Below the pieces are notes generated by a model, which worked only from the letters and a program-made list of their open reading frames with translations, had not been told where the DNA came from and searched no databases. From positions 1 through 18,712 of the forward strand of contig JADJTT010000004.1 of the NCBI GenBank assembly GCA_016711045.1: a stretch of DNA of 18,712 nt, written 5' to 3'. How positions within the stretch are numbered: position 1 is the stretch's first letter; the number at the start of each line of letters is the position of its first letter. This document shows positions 8,905 to 15,993 of this stretch, piece after piece. Origin of the DNA: Saprospirales bacterium. Lineage in GTDB: Bacteria; Bacteroidota; Bacteroidia; Chitinophagales; Saprospiraceae. A program made the translations under genes and the position numbers.

Positions 8905-10491
8905 ATGAACCTCCAGGACCTCGCACTCCTCACCCGCCAACAGATCGGCCAGGCTGAAACCCCCAAAGCCCTGCAATCCCTCGTCTCCTTTCTCCAACAA
9001 TCGCCCCGGCATAAGGCCTTCCTGGGTGTAGCGCTTAATATTCAATCCCTTTTTTCCCGCACGCAACAAAAAGAAATAAAAGGCACCCTGACCCAGGACC
9101 AGGCCTCTGCCAATTACAACATCGTCAACGATTCCATCATTCAGGTATTGGATCAATTGGAACAGGGACTGACCCACCCCAAAGGCTTCAACTCCAAGGT
9201 GCAAACCCAACGGCTACAGGTCTGGCAGGTAGCGCTTACCGGAGTGATCGCAGCAGGTATCCTGGCAGTGGTCTTCCTCCTATGGCGCCCGGCAGCCGAG
9301 CCGTCTGCAGAAATTACCTGCCCGGGCTTTACCCAGCCCGCTCAACTCAACGTGCTGCTCCTCCCCTTCGTCAACTTGTCGGAAGGCGAGCTCAAACCCG
9401 AATATGCGATCAAAGAGCGCCTGGAAAAGTATTGTGGAGATTATCAACTGAATACCCAGGTCCGTGTGTTTGAAACATACTATCAGCGCCCCGATGCCGA
9501 ATTGCCCAATTTCAACCTGGCCGAGGAGGTCGGCGCCGAATGCCAGGCCGGCCTCATCATCTGGGGCACCGCCGAACGCCTGGCCAACGGCCGTATCGAC
9601 CTGACTTCCAAATTCAAATTTCTCGGAAAAGGCGACCAGTTTGCCCTGCAAAAGATCCAGTTTGAAGGAGAAACCCAGGTAGACACGGTCCTTTCCATCT
9701 CCTCTATCGGCCGCCAGGGCAACATCACCAAAGATGTCGAGCAGCTGGTGCTCACCCTCTTCGGCCTCGTCGCCCACGAAGAAGGCAACCACGAAGCGGC
9801 CATCGCCGCTCTGGAACAAACCCAGGCCTCCCAGGGCTCGGACACATCCAACGTGCTCCTTACCCAAATGGTCCTGGCCGATTCCTACCTCGCTACCCAA
9901 CAACCCGAAAAAGCAATGGCCAGCTACGACCGCGTCCTCGAAGTACACCCCGACTACACCCTCGCCCGCAACAACCGCGGATTCCTCCTCCTCCAGGACA
10001 AAAAACTCGACGAGGCTGTCCTCGATTTCTCCAACATCATCGCACGCCAACCCGATAACAAGGAAGCCCTCACCGCCCGCGCCGCCACCTACACGGAACT
10101 CCGGGAAACGAAAAAGCGGAAACAGACTTTTCAAAAGGTCCGTCGTATCGACCCCGAAGCGAAACTGCCGGTTTTGAAAAAGGTGGAATCGTATCGGGAG
10201 ATCAGGGAGGCAGTAGGCAGTTGGCAGTCTTCAGTAGGCAGTTGGCAGTTGGCAGTTGGCATAATTTGCAGACTGCCTACTGCCTACTGCCTGCCTACTG
10301 CAGACTGCAGACTGCCTACTGCAGACTGCCCACTGCAGACTGCCCACTGCAGACTGCCCACTGCAGACTGCCCACTGCAGACTGCCCACTGCCCACTGCC
10401 CACTGAAACCCTGCCTACTGCACCTGGAAACTATTCTCGCGCAAATTCGGAGACTCCTCCGCATCGTCCGTACTCACGGCCTGGACCTTGA
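8905..10491 (+). CDS. EAD-like N-terminal domain, one membrane helix, TPR protein with a repeat-encoded C-terminal tail
   Basis: Intact frame of 528 residues. Residues 1-90 are helical with the pattern SLFSRTQQKEIKGTLTQDQ...NIVNDSIIQVLDQLEQ, resembling the effector-associated domains (EAD11 type) that Bacteroidota use as adaptors in conflict and signalling proteins; this is recognition by eye. A single membrane helix spans about 107-127, with basic residues before it, so the N-terminus is probably cytoplasmic. An alpha/beta domain follows at about 145-290 (LNVLLLPFVNLSEGE; AGLIIWGTAERL), resembling FlgO/TolB-type N-terminal folds. About three TPRs lie at 295-410 (ASYDRVLEVHPDYTLARNN; AVLDFSNIIARQPDN). 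From about residue 436 the frame enters the heptamer array and encodes a Cys-rich low-complexity tail (LPTADC, LQTAHC) of about 93 residues, then runs antisense into the lipoprotein's 3' end. The natural stop was probably near 10207-10217. Exact function unknown; an inner-membrane scaffold or sensor is plausible. Confidence 0.8.
   Translation: MNLQDLALLTRQQIGQAETPKALQSLVSFLQQSPRHKAFLGVALNIQSLFSRTQQKEIKGTLTQDQASANYNIVNDSIIQVLDQLEQGLTHPKGFNSKVQTQRLQVWQVALTGVIAAGILAVVFLLWRPAAEPSAEITCPGFTQPAQLNVLLLPFVNLSEGELKPEYAIKERLEKYCGDYQLNTQVRVFETYYQRPDAELPNFNLAEEVGAECQAGLIIWGTAERLANGRIDLTSKFKFLGKGDQFALQKIQFEGETQVDTVLSISSIGRQGNITKDVEQLVLTLFGLVAHEEGNHEAAIAALEQTQASQGSDTSNVLLTQMVLADSYLATQQPEKAMASYDRVLEVHPDYTLARNNRGFLLLQDKKLDEAVLDFSNIIARQPDNKEALTARAATYTELRETKKRKQTFQKVRRIDPEAKLPVLKKVESYREIREAVGSWQSSVGSWQLAVGIICRLPTAYCLPTADCRLPTADCPLQTAHCRLPTADCPLQTAHCPLPTETLPTAPGNYSRANSETPPHRPYSRPGP
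10212..10421. repeat. Heptamer array A: inward-facing AGTNNNC arms between convergent genes
   Basis: The left arm (10212-10260) is seven contiguous heptamers: AGTAGGC, AGTTGGC, AGTCTTC, AGTAGGC, then AGTTGGC three times. After the heptamer ATAATTT (10261-10267) the right arm (10270-10406) carries about 19 heptamers of the complementary sense (CTACTGC, AGACTGC, CCACTGC), with one 4-base irregularity at 10291-10294. Read on the minus strand these are AGTAGGC, AGTCTGC and AGTGGGC. The 7-base phase is strict, and the variable positions are mainly the fourth and fifth. The arms could fold into a long imperfect hairpin. It lies exactly between two convergent genes and supplies the TAG stop of the lipoprotein. 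Confidence 0.95.
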
Positions 10492-10807
10492 AACTACCGG
10501 TTTGGTTGGGGTGTACGTGGTTTCGAAGGTGTATTCGCCCGGGATATGCACGTGATCTTCGAAGAGCGTGGCGATGGGCTGATTGGCTGTATTTACAATG
10601 TGACACATTGACGTGGTGGATGGTCGCATTGTCGGCCCGGGTGAAGACCACCTTGACGGGCATCGGTTGGTTGAGGGGAACTACCGCAGCCTCCACAGGA
10701 CTTTGGATGTCGATGGTCACCAAATAGATATCGGATACCACCTCATTGGTGCAGCCCATGACAAGGGTAATACATGCAAAAGCGAGGAAAAGGAGATTTT
10801 TTTTCAT
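10415..10807 (-). CDS. Small secreted lipoprotein of unknown function (two compensating frameshifts)
   Basis: Start ATG at 10807 gives a lipoprotein signal (MKKNLLFLAFACITLVMGC) with the lipobox ending at Cys19, so the mature protein is probably outer- or inner-membrane anchored. The mature part begins NEVVSDIYLVTIDIQSP and looks beta-rich, perhaps a single Ig-like domain (PMPVKVVFTRADN). The middle of the frame as read is implausible (His/Arg-rich). Shifting frame between about 10490 and 10600 restores NTANQPIATLFEDHVHIPG and GEYTFETTYTP, after which the original frame resumes (GSFKVQAVSTDDAEESPN). The two indels compensate, so total length of about 130 residues is nearly unchanged. The TAG stop is part of the first heptamer of array A. 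No family recognised. Confidence 0.7.
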   Translation of the reverse strand: MKKNLLFLAFACITLVMGCTNEVVSDIYLVTIDIQSPVEAAVVPLNQPMPVKVVFTRADNATIHHVNVSHCKYSQSAHRHALRRSRAYPGRIHLRNHVHPNQTGSFKVQAVSTDDAEESPNLRENSFQVQ

Positions 10808-10840
10808 TGAAGATGCTTTCTTTTTATTTGGAATTTGTGA

Positions 10841-10848
10841 TAAAGATA
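10841..10848 (-). promoter_or_regulatory. Candidate -7 box TATCTTTA for the lipoprotein gene
   Basis: The minus strand reads TATCTTTA, one mismatch from TAnnTTTG, 33 bases upstream of ATG 10807, in an AT-rich leader. A TTG lies about 16 bases further upstream, slightly short of the usual spacing. Confidence 0.3.
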
Positions 10849-10967
10849 ATTCAAAAGTCATCCCCAATTTTTGGAATTGTGCGAATAGCTTTGAAAAACT
10901 TCCTGTTTTATGTGAAAACAAATTAATGTAAGTTTGGATTATTTTCCTATATTTAGGGGTGGAAATT

Positions 10968-11002
10968 AGTGAAGAGTGAAGAGTGAAGAGTGAAGAGTGG
11001 AG
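10968..11002 (+). repeat. AGTGAAG heptamer tandem repeat upstream of rmuC
   Basis: Four perfect AGTGAAG heptamers (10968-10995) are followed by a variant AGTGGAG (10996-11002). The same 7-base period and leading AGT are seen in arrays A and B, but the other four bases differ. It lies 65 bases before the rmuC ATG, between the divergently transcribed lipoprotein and rmuC. Confidence 0.9.
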
Positions 11003-11015
11003 AGAAGTGACAACT

Positions 11016-11049
11016 AAAAACTAATCCCGATAACTATCGGGAAAAAACT
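11016..11049 (+). repeat. Palindromic intergenic element, copy 1
   Basis: The core palindrome CCCGATAACTATCGGG (11026-11041) is flanked by AAAAACTAAT on the left and an A-run plus CT on the right. The same 34-base unit recurs inverted at 14938-14972 with a one-base A-run difference. This copy ends 17 bases before the rmuC start codon, so it would be in the leader or the promoter. Confidence 0.9.
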
Positions 11050-11066
11050 GAAAATTAAATACCCCC

Positions 11067-12304
11067 ATGACTCCCGAATTCCTCTACCTCCTCTACCTCC
11101 TCGCCGGTCTCGTCATCGGCGGACTAAGCGTATGGTTGTTCAGCAAATTCTACCACGCCGCCAATCAGGGAGCTATTTTAGAAAAAAATAAACAATTAGA
11201 AAATCAACTGATAAATCAACAAGCTGATTTCCAAAAGCTTCAGCAACAATCTCAATCGACATTTGAGAATTTAGCCAACAGAATTTTGGATGAAAAATCG
11301 ACCAGATTTTCGCTGCAAAATCAACAACAAATCCAGGGGATATTGCAGCCATTAAAAGAGCGAATAAAAGAATTTGAAGAAAATATCGACAAGAAATTTT
11401 TTGAAGACGCCAAGGAGAAATTATCCCTGAAAATCGCCATCGATCAGCTGCGCGACCTCAACACCCAGCTCAGCGACGACGCCAACCGCCTGGTGCTGGC
11501 ACTCAAAGGGGATAACAAAACCCAGGGGGACTGGGGAATACCAATTGGAAATGCTCAGAACGGGCCGGACTGGAAAAGGATATCCACTACCTGACCCAAA
11601 CCTCTTTTTAAAGACGACGACAAAAAGAAAAACGCCCCGACTTTATCGTCAATCTCCCGGAAGGCAAACACCTGATCATCGACTGTAAAGTATCGCTCGT
11701 GGCTTACGAACGCTTTTTCAACGCCGAAGACGAAACCGAGCGGGCCCAATACCTCAAAGCCCACGTGGAGAGCCTCCGGCAGCACGTACGGGGACTCTCC
11801 GAAAAAAACTACCAGCAACTCCACCAGCTCCAGTCGCCCGACTACACCTTGCTCTATGTGCCGATCGAACCCGCTTTTGTGCTGGCACAACGGGAAGACC
11901 AACGCATCTTCCTCGATGCCCTCGACAAAAATATCGTGATCGTCACTTCCTCTACCCTATTGGCCACTATGCGCACAGTGTCCTATATCTGGAAACAGGA
12001 AAAGCAAAAGCAATCGGTCCTCGAGATCGCCCGCCAAAGCGGCCTGCTCTACGATAAACTGGTGGGCTTTGTCGAAGACCTCCGCGGAGTAGGCGCCAAA
12101 CTCGATGCCGCCAACGACTCCTACCACAACGCCATGCAAAAACTCATGGAAAGCCGCAAATACGGCGACACCCTCCTCGGCCGCGCCGAGCGGATCCGGA
12201 AACTGGGCGCCAAAACCTCTAAGCTCCTGCCTAAAGAGTTGCTGCACGCTTCAGAGGATGAACAGGAAGTGAATGGGCTGGAAGAACCTTCGGAAGAGGA
12301 TTGA
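11067..12304 (+). CDS. rmuC: DNA recombination protein RmuC (frameshifted)
   Basis: RmuC is a membrane-anchored, coiled-coil protein with a nuclease-related domain that limits DNA inversions and rearrangements. ATG 11067 gives an N-terminal membrane helix at about residues 5-25 (LLYLLAGLVIGGLSVWLF), a Gln/Glu/Lys-rich coiled coil to about 130, then the conserved domain: QLRDLNTQLSDDANRLVLAL, GDWG, DFIVNLPEGKHLIIDCKVSL, YTLLYVPIEPAFVLA, and SSTLLATMRTVSYIW, equivalent to the usual SPTTLLA motif but lacking its Pro. The frame breaks at least three times between about 11535 and 11620, where the pieces restore EYQLEML, RAGLEKDIHYLTQTS and then KDDDKKKNAPDF. From about 11640 to the TGA at 12302-12304 the frame is clean. 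Reconstructed length of about 410 residues fits the family. The coiled-coil part has markedly lower GC than the rest. Confidence 0.9.
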
Positions 12305-12305
12305 T

Positions 12306-12330
12306 CTTTGCGCCCTTTGCGTCTTGGCGG
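12306..12330. repeat. CTTTGCG short-period repeat between convergent genes
   Basis: CTTTGCGCC, CTTTGCGTC and TTGGCGG follow each other with a 9-base period, starting two bases after the rmuC stop and 48 bases before the end of the convergent acyltransferase gene. A T-rich run follows at 12331-12345. It may help end transcription, or it may be another interspersed short-period repeat of this genome. Confidence 0.55.
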
Positions 12331-12377
12331 TTATTATTTTTTTCTTCCAAAAAAGAACAACTCCTCACGTGCAGATC

Positions 12378-13591
12378 CTATCTCCTCCCGCTTTTCCGCA
12401 TCCATTTGACGGAGTTCTCCGCATCCAGCCAATTGGCAAACCCCTCAAAAACGGAAGGGTAGTAGCCCAGGAGGGGAATAAGATATAAAAGGAAGAATTA
12501 AAGCTGAGAAGTCCGCCTTCGCTAAGGCTACGGCGGACAAGGCGGACAGGGCAATAAAATATCCCAGCCAGATGAAGATGCCGGCCGTAAGCCGGATAGA
12601 CGGGAAAAAAACCGGCGACGGCACCAGTTTCCGTATCAGCCAGTGCGTAAATAACAACGGAGGCGCATTGAGCAACCAGGCCAGGCCAAAAGGCAAAAAG
12701 CCAGCCAGGTAGCCGATGCCCGATAAAAGGTCGGCTTTTCCATGTGGATCGAACCTCCGCAAACCGGCTTCTGAAAGAAGTTTTTTATACCGTTCCAACG
12801 CACGTTGGCAGGCTTCTTTTTCTTCAGATGTCATGCTGTTTATTCGCCGCACCCGGGCCAACTCCCCGGTCCAGGGCGCCAGTCTCCCCCCCCCTTCCCG
12901 GGCAATGTCGAGCAGCGGATTGGCCCAAACCTCATCTTCGTCCCCGTCGATCTGGACGACTTCCCGGCGCATATTCCGCTCGAGGTCGTGCGTCAGCTGA
13001 CCACGGTTTTTCGGGGATCCTCCCGGTACGCATCAGGTAGTCCTTCAGGAACAGGGGTTCTCCAAAGGAGTACATGGCCACCGACCGAAAACGCCAGACA
13101 TTGCTGTAATTGACCCCATACGGGACCAGGGCCAGGTCTTCAACTCCGGTAGCCTCATAAGCGCCAAAGGCCAGCCGGGCGGCGCCTTTCTGAAGCGGCA
13201 GCAAGCGTTTGCGTTCCGAATTCCCGCCTTCGGCCATGAGCAATAGCGGGTTCTTTCCCCGCTCCAATATCCGGTACGAGCGGTCAAAAGTCTGCTGGTT
13301 TCCTCTCATGCGCTCAAACCCGTCGCGAAACCGGAAGATAGGCAGGGTATGCATCGCAAAGAGCAGGTTGCGCACCTGCCTATTGCCGTAAATATCTCCG
13401 CGCACCAGAAAATAGAATACCCGAGGAAGGTTTGCCGCAGGTACAATGGCATCCAGAAAAGCAGAAGGATGATTCCCGGCAAAAATAGCGCGCTTGTTTT
13501 GGGGAATACGCTGCCGGTTATAAAACCAAACTCGCCGAAAATAGACTTTTGAAGCGAGGAAAACCAATATTTTTAGCAAGTGGTATAGCAC
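12378..13591 (-). CDS. PlsC-type lysophospholipid/glycerolipid acyltransferase, paralogue 1 (frameshifted)
   Basis: Members of this family move an acyl chain onto glycerol-phosphate or related lipids at the inner membrane. GTG 13591 starts MLYHLLKILVFLASKVYF, a membrane-associated helix. The acyltransferase blocks are NHPSAFLDA (His and Asp separated by five residues), FLVRGDIYGN, LPIFRFRDGFERM, LLLMAEGGNSERKRLLPLQK and ALVPYGVNYSN. The frame shifts near 13010 and continues as REVVQIDGDEDEVWANPLLD, a helical segment, and C-terminal membrane helices (GIGYLAGFLPFGLAWLL; LTAGIFIWLGYFIALSAL). A second shift near 12490 leads to LLGYYPSVFEGFANWLDAE and the TAG at 12378-12380. It starts 9 bases after paralogue 2, so the pair is probably an operon. 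A palindromic element lies within the coding region at 12511-12547. Substrate cannot be told from the sequence. Confidence 0.85.
12511..12547. repeat. GTCCGCC/GGCGGAC palindromic element inside a coding region
   Basis: GTCCGCC (12511-12517) pairs with GGCGGAC (12532-12538), with a nested GCCTT/AAGGC stem, and a second GGCGGAC follows at 12541-12547. In the acyltransferase frame it encodes LSAVALAKAD, placing Lys and Asp in what should be a membrane helix. The gene's frame breaks within about 25 bases of its edge. It looks like an inserted palindromic repeat. Confidence 0.7.
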
Positions 13592-13600
13592 GGCTGTGAT

Positions 13601-14888
13601 TTAGAGCTTGAAAAATACACCTATTTCCGTTCGGATTTGGTGCAATGTGGCCCGTGCCTCCGAAGGAATGCGCCGGTATTCTAAAAAGGCTTTCCATTTG
13701 CCCAAATGATGCAGATACCACAGCCCAAACCAACCTCCCGCTCCCAAGCCGAGCAAGACCCCCACCAATCCGGCCAACCAGCCCCACAAAACGGCTCCAA
13801 GTACAAATAAAAGGAGTATCCAAAGTATATATAGCAACAACGCGGTGACCAGGGCCACTGAAGCTTTAAATTCGCGACGCGGCACCCGCCGCCCATAGCC
13901 GATCTTGCCGGCAATCCAAAGGGGCAGTCCGTGCAGGAGGAAGGCCAGCAAAAAGAAAGGCGCCCCCCCCAATAGCACGATGCCAGAAACCCAGAATGTA
14001 GATCCGCCGGCCATCAGGCCCTTATCGGTGGACCGGTACCGCTTCAACTCCCTTGAATAGTGTTCCACCACGCCTTTCCAGCGTGTGCTGTCCGGCTCCC
14101 GAAGGCCATTCACCTGCGCGGTAATCGATTTCTCCGCCGACAGGCGACTACCGTCGTAGACGGTTTGTGGCCCAAAGGAGTCAGCCTGGTTTGTTGCGAT
14201 AGATCTGCAATAATTGATCAACCCACGCTTCGTCCTTCTTCCTGAATGATGACCACAATTTGCTCCAATCCTACCCGCAGCGCTTCCGTCAAATCCCGAA
14301 GACCGTTGGAGGCGTTATCCCGGTAGGATTCCAGGAAATTTCGCACCGGTATGGGCTCGCCAAAATGGATCATGGCTTCCGAACGAAACCGATCGGCGTA
14401 GGTATAATTCACACCCACCGGTACCAATTGAATATCGAGATTAGGGTGTTGATCTTCCGTACCCAGGGCAATGCGCGCCGTTCCTTTTGCAGGGGACGAA
14501 GGCGTTTCTCGTGGATAGTAGCACCTTCTGCCAAAATGAGCACCGGATGATGCGTCCGCAATACCTCCGCAGCCTCTTCCACAGACCGGTAATTGGCTTT
14601 CACCCCCGACACACCCGCATCGCTCATCCGGAACATGGGAATCATATTCAAATCGCGCAACACCCAGTTGGACACCGGTTTGAGGAATAGATCGCCTCGT
14701 ACCATAAAGTGGAGGGGCTTGGGCAACCAACACGCCAGAATGCAAGGTTCGATAAACGCAGTGGGATGATTGGCCGCCAGGATAACCGGTTTGTTCCAAT
14801 CGACATTTTCCATTCCCGAGAGGAATAACTTTCGGAAAAAGACAGAAAGGGCGATCTTTGCCAACGGGCGGGTTATTGGATAAAGCAT
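13601..14888 (-). CDS. PlsC-type acyltransferase, paralogue 2 (frameshifted)
   Basis: I choose ATG 14888 because MLYPITRPLAKIALSVFF aligns with the start of paralogue 1; an ATG at 14921 is possible. The N-terminal half has VILAANHPTAFIEPCILA, FMVRGDLFLKPVSN, MIPMFRMSDAG, LILAEGATIHEKRLRPLQK, then after a frameshift near 14470 LDIQLVPVGVNYTYADRF and IHFGEPIPVRNFLESY. After two more shifts around 14160-14230 the C-terminal part continues (AEKSITAQVNGLREPDSTRW) into three or four membrane helices (VLLGGAPFFLLAFLLHGLPL; ALVTALLLYILWILLLFVLG) and ends EIGVFFKL. The catalytic block has Glu where paralogue 1 has Asp (His-x5-Glu). The same layout, with a catalytic half plus C-terminal helices, marks these as duplicates. 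It is divergent from miaA with a 106-base gap that contains palindromic element copy 2. Confidence 0.85.
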
Positions 14889-14937
14889 GTGGTAATTACT
14901 GTTCGGTGGTAAAAATACCAACCACGGGGGAGTTTTT

Positions 14938-14972
14938 AGTTTTTTCCCGATAGTTATCGGGATTAGTTTTTA
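14938..14972 (-). repeat. Palindromic intergenic element, copy 2 (inverted)
   Basis: This is the reverse complement of the element at 11016-11049, with one extra base in the T-run. Core palindrome CCCGATAGTTATCGGG is at 14948-14963. It is flanked by AGTTTTT heptamers (14931-14937 and again just after the core). It lies between divergent paralogue 2 and miaA, 22 bases before the miaA ATG. Confidence 0.9.
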
Positions 14973-14994
14973 ATTTTCAGTTATTCAGATGAAA

Positions 14995-15916
14995 TGAGCC
15001 CGAATAATAAATACCTGATCGTCATTGCGGGCCCAACAGCCTCGGGGAAAACAGTGGCTGCGGTTCACCTGGATAAACATTTCCAGACGGAAGTCGCTTT
15101 CGGCCGATAGCCGGCAGTTTTACCAGGAGATGCAGATCGGTACGGCCAAACCTACGCCTGCCGGATGGAGGGCATTCCCCATCATTTCATCGATTCCCTG
15201 TCTATTTTTGACGAATACAGCGTGGGCGATTTTGAGCAGGACGGCTAATATCCTCGAACAGATCTACCAAAACCATCAGGTGGCTATCCTGACTGGTGGT
15301 TCGGGGCTCTTCATCCGGGCAGGTTGCGAAGGACTGGATCGCTTTCCGGAGGTGCCCGCCAAGGTGCGCAAAAAAGTAGAAGCGCTTTACCTCGAAAAAG
15401 GCCTGGAATTCGTACAGGATTACCTTCAGCGCGTCGATCCGGTCTATTTCCAGGAAGTTGATCAAAACAACCCACACCGCCTCATTCGCGCGCTTGCAAT
15501 GTGCAGAAGCTTCCGGAATGCCTTTTTCTCATTTTCCGGAAAGGAACAAAAGCAAAGCGCTCTTTTATTCCAGTGTACTTTCTCCTGGAATGGGACCGGA
15601 AAACCCTTTATCAACGCATCGATAAGCGGGTAGATCAAATGATCGCCCAGGACTGGAAGCGGAAGCCGGGAACTGTATCCGCACCGCGCGTGCAACCCCT
15701 TGCAAACCGTGGGATACCAGGAACTATTCGATTATTTCGGAAGGAAAGACCACGCTGGAAGAAGATCAGCCTCATCAAACATACCCGGAACTATGCCAAG
15801 CGGCAGCTTACCTGGGTTTCGCAAACACGGAGAATGGATTCCTTTTGAAGCGGAAGACATGGAGGATGAAACAGCGTTTCTTAGAAATGGCGTTTCTCGA
15901 GAGAAAAACACCATGA
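14995..15916 (+). CDS. miaA: tRNA dimethylallyltransferase MiaA (frameshifted)
   Basis: MiaA adds a dimethylallyl group to N6 of adenosine 37 in tRNAs that read codons starting with U. ATG 14995 gives the P-loop IAGPTASGKT (Gly13 to Thr20). The frame then breaks and the conserved blocks are recovered in pieces: SADSRQFYQEMQIGTAKP near 15100, FIDSLSIFDEYSVGDFEQ, AILTGGSGLFIRA at about 15280-15320, VPAKVRKKVEALY, DQNNPHRLIRAL at about 15460-15500, then IPVYFLLEWDRKTLYQRID, QTVGYQELFDYFG, RNYAKRQLTW and HGEWIPFEAEDME, with a stop at 15914-15916. All family signatures are present in order over about 300 residues, so the at least six indels are more likely sequencing errors than decay. It precedes the SPFH gene on the same strand. 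Confidence 0.9.
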
Positions 15917-15993
15917 TCGTTTTTTGCCCGCATTCATGGAAATTTCTTGGGCAGATACCCCAACCGATTACCTTATAGACGTTTAGTTCTCAC

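Noticed and set aside
9280..10134. Minus-strand open frame of 284 codons opposite the EAD-TPR gene
   Set aside because: Antisense to a clean coding frame with convincing TPRs; the composition (Gly/Val/Glu/Phe-rich) is typical of a shadow frame.
10212..10421. CRISPR array
   Set aside because: Units are contiguous heptamers without unique spacers, arms are inverted relative to each other, and no cas genes are present.
10231..10464. Small protein-coding ORFs within heptamer array A (VGSLQWAVCS and LPTADCPLQT type peptides)
   Set aside because: They are translations of a 7-bp tandem repeat in alternative frames; no independent evidence of coding.
13601..14221. A separate membrane-protein gene downstream of acyltransferase paralogue 2
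   Set aside because: It has no true start, and paralogue 1 shows the same order of catalytic half plus C-terminal helices; it is the frameshifted C-terminal part of one gene.
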